DNA of 64,000 nt from the NCBI GenBank assembly GCA_030847615.1, contig JAUMIR010000001.1:365792687-365856686 (forward strand). Direction: 5' to 3'. This stretch comes from Gambelia wislizenii. Lineage: Eukaryota > Chordata > Lepidosauria > Squamata > Crotaphytidae. The notes beneath the pieces are model-generated. The model did no database searches and had not been told where the DNA came from. It saw nothing but the letters and a program-made list of their open reading frames with translations. Every line of letters begins with the position of its first letter. The stretch's first letter is position 1. Below, one piece after another: positions 34,942 to 47,695 of the stretch. Made by a program: the position numbers and the translations under genes.

Positions 34942-35162
34942 GGTTGCTGCCATGCTGCTGAAATAATACAGTTTGACACCATTTTAAGTATCATGGCTCC
35001 ATCCAATGGAATCCTTGGATTTGTAGTTTCTTGTGGCACCAGAGCTCTCTGAAAAAGGCGAAATAGCTCACAAAACTACAAATCCCAGAATTCCATAGCA
35101 ATGAGCCATGGTAGTTAAAGTGGTGTTAAACTGCACTATTTTTGCAGTGTGGCAGCAGCCTA
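34942..35162. repeat. palindromic MITE (hAT-like family)
   Basis: GGTTGCTGCCATGCTGCTG...TACAGTTTGACACCATTTTA at the left is inverted at the right (TAAAGTGGTGTTAAACTGCA...CAGTGTGGCAGCAGCC). The inner arms carry GATTTGTAGTTTC and ACTACAAATCCCAGAATTCC. This is a very common reptile palindrome. Confidence 0.8.
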
Positions 35163-38100
35163 AGCCGCAAACCAAGGAAGCTGAAGCACCTGGCTTTGAG
35201 CCTGTTCAGTTTCACTACAGCTTGACAGGAATAGTGCAGGAGAACTTGCTATACATACATATCCCAAGGGTTGAATACTATCAGTTTTCATTTTCTTCTT
35301 TTGACATTTCTCCATAGCTCAGATGTCTGAGGCAAGGCAGGGGGCTGTTTGGGACCTCTATCAGGGCTGCCTCACACATTTTTCCTGTGCAAGAATATAG
35401 GCAGGAGGAACCTGCTGCTGTGCCCTCTTAGGTTCACACTCGATTTGATTATTTCTTAGGAGCACAGCACATATATCTCTGATATAGTCACAGCCTGGTG
35501 TAAACAATTAGATGAGCCTACAACAGTGCTTGGAAGTTTACTTTTTAGACATAAATAACAATTTGTAACATGTTATAAACTCCTGCCCTACATTACTATT
35601 TACTATTTCTCCTCAAAGTAATTTGTTATATCATTTGCTACTTTTCCTCTTGTTTAAAAAAAAAAAATTACCTAACTCAAAATTTCTTGAAATCATTTAA
35701 CCACCACCACCCAAAGTAACAAGATGGGGGGGTGGGAATTAATATGTGTTACTTGTTTCAAACAAATCCCTTTAAGTGCTAGGTCCATTTGGGAAGGGAA
35801 AATATTATTACGCTCTCATTACACCAAAAACTAGGTAACATAATTACTTGTGACATGTTACTTCCAAGCTTTCTATGTACTAGAGACTTGTGCTCAAGTG
35901 CTGAAATCTTTTCACATTAAATGAGTATAATAGCACTGGCAACATTTGATTTTTTTAAAATTATGAAGACTGCTGGAGCACAGAGCCACTGACCAAGGCC
36001 AACAGCTTCCAGTAGTGGGCAAACAGCAATGGTTTACTACCTGTTCTTGCGTATAGTCTGGGATGTCTGGGGTAGGCATAGTTGACTAGCATGTGCAAAT
36101 TTTATACAATCAGACATCCTCTTTTGCTTTCTTTTTTCTTTTTTTCTCTCTTTCTTTGTTGGTGATGTATTTCCTGCATTTTTATACTTCTGTCAATGTA
36201 TGACATGTTTCTTCACCCCTTTTGCACATGTGTAAGCTCACAGAACCCAAGCAGAGGCAGCAGATGAAAACGGTAAGTTCTTTGAAATGTTGACTTTACC
36301 AGAAAACTCTGGCAAATGGCTGCCTTTTGCACAGACAATGTTGTTAACCATCTCAGAGGAGTTTTGTTCTTTTGTTTTTATTTTGTTTTTTAAGGGGGAG
36401 AGTAATTTTTATTCTTGGTAGTTGCCTGCCCTAAGATAAGACTGATGTGTTTTGATAATATGGCCATACTTATGATAGAGAGAACAATAGTAGTCTTAAT
36501 CAATTACCTTAAAATACACTTTCCCCCCTTTTTAATCATTTGTATCTAAGAGCAGACCATGGATGGAACTTCCCTATGACACAATTCAATCCCTCTCTTC
36601 ATAATTTATGCTTGAATCCCCAATTGTGCCCCTGGCACTGCCATGTGCCAGAATTGAGCTAGTATGCATTTTCTTACATGGCACCCATTTGGAAGTCTGT
36701 GCATGCTTTCAGAGGTGAAAGAGACCCTTGTCCCATTTCTCCTCAAAATACTATGTATGAAGAAGCCCTCAGAGGCGTGTATTTAAGTCCAAATGTATTC
36801 CAAAGATGTAGACATCTGAATTAGTCTGTATATCGGAATCAATCAATGCATCTAGATAACTAAATGCACAGGTGACTGTGACCTTCAGGCCTTCTAGATA
36901 GTGGAGGAAAATACCAAAGGCATAAGACTGACTGTTTCAGAGCACAAGTTCAGCAAATCACAGATCTATGCAGTTACTGCATTAGGCAAATTGTCTCCCC
37001 TCACAACACACACACACATATACTTGTTTCTCCTGCTTTACATCCAAAACAAAAATGTTTGCATCTTGCTGTCTGAATATTTTTCATCTCACAGGATACA
37101 ACTGACCTTCACCTACCCTGGGTTGGTTAACCAAGCTCGACTTGCAATACTTGATAACTGCAAACCTACATACTCTAGAGATAACACACACTCACCCCCC
37201 ACCTACCCCCATATCTGATCCTGTCAGCTTCTAAACCTTAACTACATGGTTGACATCACCATCCCTGCATTGCCCTTTGGAATAGCTACCTAAACTTAAT
37301 CACCATCACATGAAGCACACGCCAGAAAAATAACCTCTCCCTGCCTGTTTACAGACAGTGAATCACAACTGACAGACAGCTGTTCTGACCAGAAACAGGA
37401 AGTGCTTATGCCAACCTCCTTGAAAACGGCTGCTAGAATATGTTATTTATTTAGGAAAATATAGAGATATACTTTCATGTTTGCTTACCTGTTCTCTCTA
37501 GAAATCAGCCACTTAAGAGAGGCACACAAATAAGTGTCTCTCAGCTGAAGAAATGGGTTGTTACTAAGCAGAAGAGCATGTAGAGCGTAATCCCTGGAAA
37601 CAGCTTTTACTGTATAGCGTCAGGAGTGCTGAGGAGAGAAAATGACTAGACCTTCCCGTTGAACATGTAGGGCGCCTTTCCCTTCTTTTTTTTTCTGAAA
37701 GCTCACTTGAAAAACAAGGATGAGAATCAAGATATGAAGAGGTCACTAAACGTGCTTTGTTTTCTTGTCTTTACTTTTAGGGCTCCCGCATTATTGCTGG
37801 GCTGTTTTTTTGTTTTTGTTTTTTTCCCTAATCATTAGAATAAAATGAAAATCCTCACAGTGAGACAGGAATTAGAGCACTCCCTCTCTTTACAGTCAGG
37901 TCTTCCTTGAAAAAGAAACTCTCAAATGTGCTTTATCCGTTCACAAAGGGAGGCTAGAGATGTGGATTAGAATCAGGCCATGCAGAGGAAATCACAAGCA
38001 TTCATTCTTACTCAGGTAGTCCCCTCGTTCCTTTTCCTCCTCCTCCCTATCATCTGCTGAACTTCAAACTTCAGTGCCATCTGAAACAAAACAAAACTTT

Positions 38101-38692
38101 TAAAAAGAGCTATCATTCCTTTTGGAATCTGTTACTTCATAGCAACCTCTTTTAAACATATAGTGATTATACCTCTGCCGGTGGAGGAAAGAGTATTCAG
38201 CACCACCCTAGAGATTCACTGTTTGTACGTATGAAGAATGATGCAATCAGTGATTCTAAAAAGCAATCCAACATGGGATTATACAACTCAAACAACAATG
38301 TCTGAAGACCGATGGGCCAAATTCAGGTCTGTCACTACTGCAAGATCCAAATTAGGATTCTCCAAAAAGAAATATTACTGTTCCCCCACCATGTGGATTA
38401 ATGTGATTTAGACTTTCAAGTAAAAGAGGCAGAGATATATGCTTCTAAGCCGGATCCATTCCTTGAGGTTTTATTTTTAGCTTGGATTCATAGGTTTGTT
38501 TTTGTTTTATTTGTTTTCTTTTTAGCTTGAATCCATAGGTTTAAATCTGAGAGTGCAAATGTTGTAAACGTAATCACAGCACCACAAAGCATTCTGGCTG
38601 AACTAACACCAATCCGTAGGCCATGTTCCTACCCAGTACTTAAATTTTGTTCTTTGCTTCCCACTTCAGCAGACTGAAAGTAAAAGCAACTT
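35163..38692. other. unassigned non-coding DNA, 3.5 kb
   Basis: No exon, RNA gene or complete mobile element could be supported. Only simple low-complexity tracts were seen, such as CT-rich 36,125-36,160 and (CA)n at 37,006-37,017. Confidence 0.4.
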
Positions 38693-38917
38693 GGGAGATT
38701 TTCAGACTACACTGTTATAGTGTTACTATTCCACTTTATTTGTTATGGCTGCCTCCTGTGGAATCCTGGGATTTGCAGTTTGGGGAGGGTCATTTACAAC
38801 TCTCAGCCAGAGAGCTCTTAGGCCTCACTAAACTACAAACCCCAGAATTCCACAGGAGGCAGCCATAGCAAATAAAGTGGAATAGTAACACTATAACAGT
38901 GCAGTGTGGAAATCTCC
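38693..38917. repeat. palindromic MITE (hAT-like family)
   Basis: GGAGATTTTCAGACTACACTG through AATCCTGGGATTTGCAGTTT at the left is inverted at the right (AAACTACAAACCCCAGAATT through CAGTGTGGAAATCTCC). The arms share GGCTGCCTCCTGTGGAAT / ATTCCACAGGAGGCAGCC. It abuts the L2 copy that follows. Confidence 0.85.
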
Positions 38918-38919
38918 TT

Positions 38920-39870
38920 AGTCCAGACAAGACAGTGGAGCTCCTGGTCAGGCAAAAGGCAGATCAGGGAACAGGGACTCTCCCTGTGCTGGATGGGGTT
39001 ACACTCCCCCCTGAAATCTCTGGCCCACAGATTCGGTGTTTTCCTGGATTCAACTCTGAGCCTGGATGCCAGTTTCAGCCAGGAGTGCATTTGCACAGCT
39101 TAAACTAGTGTGCCAGCTGTGCCTGTTTCTTGAGACATCAGACTTGGCTACAGTGACACATGCCTTGATTACATCCCATTTGAACTACTGTAATGCACTT
39201 TATATAGGGTTGCCTTTGGAAATTATTCAGAAACTGCAGTGGGGCCAAAATGCTGTGGCCAGAATGCTGATCAGGACCAGTTATAGGGAACATATAACTC
39301 CCTTGTTAAAACACCTTTACTGGCTGCCAGTTTGTTTCCGGGCACAATTCTGGTCATGACCTATAAAGCACTGTATGGCTTGGGTCCAGACTATTTGAAA
39401 GACCATATATCCTGATACAAACATGCCAGAACTTTAAGATCATCATGGGAAGGCTTTCTCTCAGTCCTGCCACCATCCCTGGCTTGCTTGGTGAGGACAC
39501 AGGAGAGAGCCTTCTCGTGGCTGCTCCCACTTTCTGGAATGCCCTTCCTCAGGAGGCTAGGCTGGCAGGCAAAGACAGTTTTATTCATGCAGGCTTTTAA
39601 CATCCAAGCAGGGGAGTGTCTCTCCCTGTATATGACTAAGCTCTGCTGGAAAGGTCCTCTTCTGTCTCCCACCAGTGGAATAATACATTGAGGGAGGACA
39701 TGGAAGAATGCCTTCTCTGGCGCTCCATTTGTGGAATGCCCTCCCCTTGGAGGTCCAATTGGGGCTGATGCTGAATTCATTGTTGTGCTGCGTTGAAACG
39801 TGGCTTTTTAATAGAGCCTTTGTGGCCTGATTTTACCCCAAGATGTACATGTACATAATTTAAACTCTTT
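38920..39870 (+). mobile_element. L2-clade LINE, 3' part, degraded
   Basis: Reverse transcriptase C-terminal motifs are spread over frames: LPVLDGVTLP, HLNYCNALY, REHITPLLKHLYWLPVCFRA. After 39,380 the frame is lost, though the GLGPDY segment and a duplicated TTCTGGAATGCCCTTCC-like segment are legible. It has a different truncation point from the copy at 5,945. Confidence 0.8.
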
Positions 39871-42800
39871 TTAATTTTGTTGTTACCATGCCTTACACCC
39901 CCACCCTCCGATATTTCATAATTTGGCAATATTGGACATTCTCACAAGGCCTACGTAGACCAGGGCAGACCAAAAGTGGGTTCAAGTGAAGGTCACTCAG
40001 GACCTAACAAACATATCTTGGAAAATCCCAACAGACACAGCCAGGATGGAATTAAGCAAAACCCCTTAGTATCACAGTCATCAAGGTGAAATGTGCTAAT
40101 CCCCTCATGGATGCTCTTGGCTATGAGTCATACTCCAAAACAAACAGTGACTGGAAACCCCATTATCCACAAAATGTCTTTCCTCCCACCTACCCTCTCC
40201 CACAATAAGAGGCTGCCATAAACCCATCAACCTTAACATCTTAGCCATAAGCAGCAATTCATGAATTTGTGGTTTCTTTTGTTTAACTGTGGAAAACCCA
40301 TCTAAGCATTGTTTTACACTCAAACATCCCTCCAGAATACAAAATTGGGTATAAGTATTAGCCCCATATAACAGCCAAGTATGCACAGTTCTTCTGACAC
40401 CATCATTCTGCTGGCTTCCTGTGTCACCCTCAGTTTCACATCCGAGTCTTCTTTGCTGCACAAACCTCTGCTCTTCAGGAATGGTAAATATCGCCTATGC
40501 TTCCCTGAATCTATTCCTCTATCCAATTGTTCCACCTTTTAACTCTTTGTTAGCCTTGTGTAATTCTTGTGAGCATGAGTGTGTGTGTGAACGCTTCCAT
40601 GTTTATTTTCCAATAAAAACCATTTGTATTTCACTTTAACTTGAAGTCTCTGCAGTGAGACAAGGTTCCACAAGTTACCCAACCTCTCATAGCCGTATCT
40701 TTGAGTTAATTATAATTGCCCCAATTAATATCGTACTTTTGGTTAAGTTTTTAGTCTGTTTAAATTATTGTTTTGTTCTAAATTCATTTAAAATAATTTT
40801 AAACTGTTAAATTGATTTTATTTTCACACCACCTTAAAATTCCATAGTATAGGGTAGAATATAGATAAGAAAGAAGGAAGGAAGGTAGGTAGGCAGATAT
40901 CTGGCTTGTAGCTTGCTTTGTGTCTACAGGCCGCTTGATATCTTCTGTGCTGCAGTTTGTGGTGTTAGACTTGGAGAGGAGCAACTTCTTCCTACCCTAC
41001 ATACTTATTTTAAAATATCACTGGGAATGAATGGTCCTTCAGCTATTATTGAACTATAATTCCCATCATCCTTTTCCATTGATGATGCTGGCTAGGGTGG
41101 ATGGGCCCTGCAGCCCAACAACATCTTGGAAGCCATATATTTTCTACTATTTTAAAGGTTCCAGTATTTATTTGTGTTTAGAATAACAGAGAGCAATAGG
41201 AATATTTCAAAAATTAAATCTCACTATGGAAAATAATTTACCCAATTTAAAATTTCTTACTTTTTGGCAGTATGCCACATACATGTTTCTTATAAGTTTT
41301 GTAAATTGATTTGTAGCCATATGGAGATCATGTGCTCAGTGGCTCTGAGTGTATTTCTAATTACTTTTAGGCTGATGACACACTATACTACTCCGGATTA
41401 TGTTACATTGATATCTATGGCATCACATCATCCATGAGGATCTACCCTTTATTTTATTAATTTTAGCTTAATTTATTTTGTACAAAAAAAAAGAGTTATT
41501 CTTTTGCTTCATACACCACTCTCTGAATGAAGTAGGCCAAAGGGTGAAAGTAAAATGTCTCTGTCTTAGAGTTAGATGTATGGTCTTAGATTTGGCTTTA
41601 CTTAGAAAATTTATCATGAATATACTCTGATTTATTTTCAAATTGTATAAATCTTTCACCTTTTGCCAAAAAGAAAATTGACCACGAGTATCCATGAGCA
41701 ACTTAAAACAGTCATACTAAATAATTTGTATGTATTTAAAATTAATTTTACCTTTATCAGTGTCTATCTACTGCCCAGATATTTCATCGACTTACTCCTT
41801 CTCCTTCCCTTAAGAAAATATTAGGATAATAATTCTCACAGAGCATTAGCCATTTGCTCAGAACTTTTGGCATTATCCATATTTTCTCTAAGGTCCAATT
41901 AAGGGATATATAAGGGAATACTAAGAAAGACAAAATCTTATTTACCTAACCAAGCTCAGTTGCTTCACCTGCCATTTTTGAGTGGGCAGAAAAAGAAATG
42001 GTTAAAAACAGTTCTCAAGCAATTCCTCTTCAACAGGCTTTTACACTTACGTAAACTGTGGGCAATGTTTTATTTACCCTTCAGTTTGACTTCTTATTGG
42101 CATGATTAATAAAGTTATGCTATCCGCACCTCAGGGTGAATGACTAATTAAATGAAGGAGTACTGTACGTATTCCTTTTCAGACAGCAGCACATGTAATA
42201 CATTGCATCACTTGCCTTTGGAGAGGCTTCCACAAAGCAATTTTACTTGCAATCCCTATAATCTAGCACATATAATACAAAGCTAGTCAAAATCACATCT
42301 ATAGCTATAATTATGTTCTTTGAGAAAAAAACCTGTAATGGTAAAGCCTCTGTCATTTTAAACATTGCCATTAATTGAATTTCTAATTGCAAGGATGGTT
42401 GTGGGGATGGCTTTACGTTTTTACTTCCAGTTTAAAAGGACCCGAGTTCTTTTTAAGTAAGCAAACTAGTGCTGAACAAAAACAGCCACCCCACTAACTT
42501 CCATACACAGATGATGAGGTTGGTGGGGGGGGGCATTTGGAAAGCAATAATCCATCACAGGGAGGAGGAGAAACTTGCCATTGATAGGCTGTTGATAGGC
42601 CCTTGGGCTACTTTTTGTCTTTTGCTAATTAAAAAGTCAGTGGTTTGGAGGGTGTGTGTTGTTTTTTTGTTTTGTTTGTTTGTTTGTTGTTTTGCTTTTT
42701 AAATATTTATTATACAAGCTAAAAAGATACTATAGTTCAGTTCACTGACATCATCATGATTAAACATCCAAGTAATTTCATCAATAAAACCCACATATTG

Positions 42801-42960
42801 GTTCCATTAGCTCTGTTGGCTTCCCCACTGTAGAAGAAACAAAGTTGAACCTACTGGAAAGCAATTTCCTTCTCTTCCTTCAGCACCCTTTTCTCCCTCA
42901 CAGAGCTATGCCTATATATTGGAGGACTGCTTCAAAAATGGTCATCTATTCTGATCATCT
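39871..42960. other. unassigned non-coding DNA, 3 kb
   Basis: No exon could be supported. A short palindromic transposon scrap lies at about 41,036-41,137 (CTATAATTCCCATCATCC with GGGCCCTGCAGCCCAACAAC). The stretch 41,150-42,460 is AT-rich and featureless to me. Confidence 0.4.
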
Positions 42961-43190
42961 GGGAGCCAGTGTGGTGTAGTGGTTTGAATGTTGACTATGA
43001 CTATGACCAGAGTTTGAATCTCTGCTCAGCCATGGAAACCCACTGGGTGACCTTGGGCAAGTCACACTCTCTAAGTTTTAGAGGAAGGTAAAGGTAAACC
43101 CGCTCTGAACAAATCTTGCCATGATAGATCCACCTTAGGGTCACCATAAGTCAGAAACGACTTGAAAGCACACAAACAACAACAAACCAA
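42961..43190 (+). mobile_element. tRNA-derived SINE with ACA tail
   Basis: A good copy: head GGGAGCCAGTGTGGTGTAGT, B-box-like region AGAGTTTGAATCTCTGC, then CTTGGGCAAGTCACACTCTC, GGGTCACCATAAGTCAGAAA and (CAACAA)n. It is the best match here to the ACA-tailed SINEs of iguanian lizards. Confidence 0.9.
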
Positions 43191-43194
43191 CAAT

Positions 43195-43430
43195 TAGATA
43201 TTCTTCAACACTGCATAGATGAAAACTAGGACCCATGTGAACAAACTACATCAGTGTGGTCAAGATGTGGAAAGGTATTAATAAGGAAGAACATACAAGC
43301 TAGGAGAGAGCTTTACCTGAGCCTACTAAGAAGGGCAAGGTTCTGCCCACCTCCTCTCTCCCATCTCAGTTAATTGAGTGAGAACTACTTTTGCACTTTG
43401 ATCTCATTTTGCAGCAATGGAAGTACACTG
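43195..43430. repeat. unclassified interspersed repeat (second copy)
   Basis: GATGAAAACTAGGACCCATG, CAGTGTGGTCAAGATGTGG, CCTGAGCCTACTAAGAAGGG and TTAATTGAGTGAGAACTAC are the inverse of the copy at 58,000-58,317 and match the right arm at 34,380-34,650. Confidence 0.6.
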
Positions 43431-43477
43431 ATACAAAGAGGGGATGTGGAAGATGGAGAGAGAAACTGGGATATTTT

Positions 43478-44075
43478 CATAGAATCATAGAATCATAGAA
43501 TTGCAGAGTTGGAAGAGACCACGAGGGCCATCCAGTCCAACCCCCCTGTCACGCAGGAAATCACAATCAAAGCATCCCCGACAGATGGCCATCCAGCCTC
43601 TGTTTAAAGACCTCCAAGGAAGGAGACCCCACCACGCTCCGAGGGAGTGTGTTCCACTGCCGAACAGCTCTTACTGTCAAAAAGTTCCTCCTCATGTTGA
43701 GGTGGAATCTCTGTTCCTGGAGCTTGCACCCATTGCTCCGTGTTCCAGTCTCTGGAGCAGCAGAAAACAAGCCTGCTCCATCCTCAGCATGACATCCCTT
43801 CAAATACTTAAACAGGGCTATCATATCGCCTCTAAACCGTCTTTTTTCCAGGCTAAACATACCCAGCTCCCTATGTCTCTCCTCATGAGGCATGGTTTCC
43901 AGACCCTTCACCATTTTAGGTACCCTTCTCTGGACACGCTCCAATTTGTCAATATCCTTTCTGAATTGTGGTGCCCAGAACTGGACACAGTATTCTAGGT
44001 GAGGTCTGACCAAGGCAGAATAGAGTGGCACTATTACTTCCCTTGATCTAGACACTATACTTCTGTTGATTTTAA
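43478..44075 (-). mobile_element. CR1 LINE, 3' part with ORF2 C-terminus (minus)
   Basis: The minus strand keeps an open frame from 44,055 to 43,567. It has the CR1 C-terminal signatures [35 protein letters not shown] and [20 protein letters not shown], then [20 protein letters not shown]. The element ends at 43,478 in ATTCTATG repeats. It is 5'-truncated. The long open tail suggests that this is one of the younger CR1 copies here. Confidence 0.92.
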
Positions 44076-44494
44076 AGGGAGTTTAAAACAAGTGGAATGA
44101 CAGAGGAGTAATAGAGACTGTCCCTACCAAATCAGGATAGTTGGAGCATCTGCAATTTAGCCCCTTGCCTCCCAGGACCTTTTCAGGTATTTCCATACAC
44201 ACACCTTGAAATCCTTCCAGGGGTGAGGGAGAAACTCCTAAACCTCTGGCTTGAGAATTGTCAGCAGTAAGTGAAGCTAGTCTGTTTAATGGATATTTTG
44301 TTTTAGTTTGAGTGAGAGAGATTCTCTTTCCTGATTATTTTTAACCAATCCTTTCCATGAAATGTTTTTTTATTGTCTGCCTGCCCTCATGTTTGCTCCA
44401 TATAAAATGTTAAGACGGAAAGTGATTTCCCTTTTCCCAGTAATGAAAGCAATATTGCATTCAGATTGTAACTTAACATGGGATAACAGAGTAC
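44076..44494. other. unassigned non-coding DNA
   Basis: No exon or named repeat. Confidence 0.4.
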
Positions 44495-44545
44495 AATAGA
44501 TGGCTCTTGCAGTCCCTTCCAACTCTAAGATTCTATTATTCTATC
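44495..44545 (+). mobile_element. CR1 3' tail scrap
   Basis: GATGGCTCTTGCAGTCCCTT and two decayed ATTCTAT repeats are the last ~50 bp of a CR1. Confidence 0.6.
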
Positions 44546-45929
44546 TCTCCTCTTCCCCTGCACTCTGCAATGCTCACAGTAGCTGGAAATGAATTTTTTA
44601 ACCACAATAAACTGTTGTGAGGTAGCTGTATCAATATTAAAATATTTTGATTTTATTTTGATTTTATTTTAAAATATTTTGATTGAATGTCTTCATGTCC
44701 AGTGGGCAATTAAGACCCATTAGGTTTACAAAAGCCCTGCTTCTAGTGAAGATTAAAGCTGTTAGAACTGCTTTGCTGATACAGATCAGCACAGCTACCT
44801 GCATTTTGGGACTCTTTTGGGGGGTGTGGCTATAGAGTTAGTCACGATGATCAGTTGCATTTCAAAATTTGCTGCTACTCCACTGATTGCATAGGACCAA
44901 TCCAGGGGGGAAAGGTTGGAACAGAGAGGGCACTGGACATACTGCTCCTGTGAGAGTATTACAAGAGCCATCATCCACACAGGAAGACTCTTGCAATAAT
45001 TGGGGAAAGAATTACTGTTTGCTAGCAATTCTAATTAACAGCTTGCTTTTAAGTTAACCAGTAATTCCCTTGCAAAAGTACATGTGATGACATCATCTGG
45101 AAGGTTCGGCAACAGTTGAGCAGTCCCCTGGAGGGAAACTCAGGGGTCGCCAACAACGATGAAGCAGCAGGGAACAGCAGATGCAGCGCAGTTGCCAGAT
45201 AAGTAAGCACCGTCTGTTTGTTTATCATCCAAAGTGAAGCTCAGCTTCCTTTTCACCACCAGTACATAACAGCCTTCTGGGCGAGCCCAACTTACCAGGA
45301 GAATAAAATATAATATTAAGAGAAACACATCTAGTGAATTTCCAGAACGGACAAAACACTTGTCTCACTAGAGATTGTTTCAATACTCCTATGTGCTCAT
45401 AAAAGCAATTTGTTCAGGAATGCTCTTCCATGGGTTGTAAACAATAAGGGAAAACATTGAGCCAGTTATTCACAAGTTGGATGTGAACATTTCATTTACG
45501 CTGGGCAGTTTTTTGAGTTCAGGTACGCGCATTTAGTACCTCTACACTCTTCGAAGGCATATGGACAACAGGGTTCAGCCATCACTAGTATCTTACCTGT
45601 CCACATAGCAGTCATGGGCAATAGAAGGACCGGGGGTCTTCAGAGTCAGCCCAGCCATTAGGCAGAGTGGTACAGCTGCCTGGGGTGACAGGTGCTACTG
45701 GGATGCAGCAGGGGCGGGGAAAAGGTGCAGAAGGCAGAGTTATGTGGAACACAAAGCCCACCTTGTTCCCCCCCAGCTAGCCTGCTGCTTTCAGAATGAC
45801 TCTGTGCCATCCTGTGTCAAAATAAGATTCAGCTACCAGTCAGCGTCTGTACATTAGCATGGGAGGGGGAATCTTGCCCCTTGCTCAGGCTGTAAAATGT
45901 CTTGGGTCAGTCCTAGCAGTCTTCCTTGA
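44546..45929. other. unassigned non-coding DNA
   Basis: No exon or named repeat was seen. Confidence 0.4.
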
Positions 45930-46200
45930 CAGGGAATTTTGGAATTCGCTACCTCAAGACATGCCAATGACCACAGGTTAAAAGGAGACTGGAAAAACTC
46001 ACAGATAATGTGGTTACTGATGGTTACTAAACATGGTGGATATCTATTCCTTCCAGTATCACAGGTGCTAAGGCACACAAGCTGCAGGGTGCAGTTGCAT
46101 TCCCATAGAAAACAGATCAGCTGCTACGAGAACAGAATGCTGGACCAGAGAGGACTTTGGTTTGATTTAGCAGCATCTGTCAGGGTCTTATGATACTGGA
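45930..46200 (+). mobile_element. CR1/L3-group LINE 3' fragment (plus)
   Basis: TTTTGGAATTCGCTACCTCA, CCTTCCAGTATCACAGGTGC and GAATGCTGGACCAGAGAGGA are typical of the 3' end of this old LINE group in amniotes. Confidence 0.65.
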
Positions 46201-46805
46201 GGTGATATATAGCCATCTTAAATAGTAAGCATTGTAAAACTTAGCCTCCATGAATTTGTCTAATCCCTTTTAAAGCTGTCCATGTTGCTGTCCATATTAC
46301 ACCTTGTGACAATGAATTCCAGGTTGAAAAGTACTTCTTTTAATCTGTTGTGAATATCCCACCATCCAGCTTCAGTAGACGATCCTGGGTTTGACTGTTA
46401 CAAGAGAGAGAGAGAGAGAGTGAGAGAGAGAGAGAGATGTTCTCATTACTGTATCCACTTTTTCCACACCATGAGTAATTTTCTACACCTTTATCATATC
46501 ACCCCTTACTTCTCTTCCTCTCCCCCCACCCCCGCAACTAAACAGCTCCCAACATGGTAACATTTCCTTATGAGGGAGTTGCTCCAGCATTTTTACCTTA
46601 TTATTCTGGGTGCCCTTTCTTGTACCCTTTCCACCTCTGCATTATCCTTTTCCAGATGCAGTGACCAGAACTGTCCATAGTATTCCTGTGTAGTTGTGCC
46701 ATAGGCTTATATTAGGGCAGTATGATATTGACAGTTTTACCATACTTTCTATTTCTTTTCTAATTATGCCCAACATAGAATTTGTCTTTTTCCCAGCAGC
46801 TGCAA
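46201..46805 (-). mobile_element. CR1/L3-group LINE fragment (minus)
   Basis: Minus-strand LINE words read on the plus strand as TGACAATGAATTCCAGGTTG, CTTATGAGGGAGTTGCTCCA, GCAGTGACCAGAACTGTCCA and TTCTAATTATGCCCAACATA. A (GA)n run sits inside at about 46,402-46,438. It faces the plus fragment head to tail, making a partial inverted repeat around 46,195. Confidence 0.65.
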
Positions 46806-47049
46806 ACTAGGTCAAAATTTTATATTTACATTATAATTTAATGTAATGCAATATAATGTTCACATTGCATTATAATGCAGTGTAATGCAATATAGTACTC
46901 ACATCTGAAAACATCATAAAACGTCCTCTCAGCTGACACCTGTGTTCCTGCCTTGCCCTCCTGCTCCACAGTTTACATTACATGCCCAGCTACTTCCACA
47001 TAATATGTGACTAGCTGATCACCCCCTCTAGGATCATGTACACTACATA

Positions 47050-47695
47050 TGAAGTACAGTACATGTGAGTAGTATCTAGGGGTCTTAGGAAACCACAAGC
47101 TAAACATGAGTGGGATACAGCAACCAAAAAAGACAATGCAGTTCTAGGTTTCACCAACATGAGCATAGCATGTTGAGGGAAGTTATCAGTGCCACTCTAT
47201 TCTGCTTTGGTCGGACCTCACCTGGAATACTGTGTCTAGTTCTAAGCAGCAGAGTTCAAGAAGGATATTGACAAGCAGGAATGTGTTCAAAGGAGGGTGA
47301 CCTGATGGTTAAAAGTCTGGAAACCAAGTCCTATGAGGAATAGCTAAGGCAGCTAGATAAGTTTAACTTGGAGAAGACTGAAAGGTGACATGATATGAAG
47401 GAATGTCATGTGGAAGATGGAGCAAGCTTGTTTTCTGCTGCTCCAGAGACTAGCACATGACAAATGGATTCAAATTACAAGAAAAGAGATTCCAGCTAAA
47501 CATTAGGAGAACTTTATTGTAAAAGCTGATCAAGAATGGAACAGATTGCCTTGGAAGGTAGTAGACCCTCTTTAGAGAGTTTTAAATAGGGGTTTGATGG
47601 CCATCTCTCAGGAGTGTTTTAGTTTTATATTCCTGCATGGCAAGGGGTTGGAGTAGATGGCCCTAGTAGTCCCTTCCATCTCTGTTTTTCTGTGA
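47050..47695 (+). mobile_element. CR1 LINE, 3' part, degraded
   Basis: The order of CR1 C-terminal coding words is clear: GCCACTCTATTCTGCTTTGG, CTCACCTGGAATACTGTGTC, TGACATGATATGAAGGAATG, TGCATGGCAAGGGGTTGGAG. The reading frame is destroyed and the ATTCTATG end is eroded, so it is older than the copy at 43,478. Confidence 0.85.
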
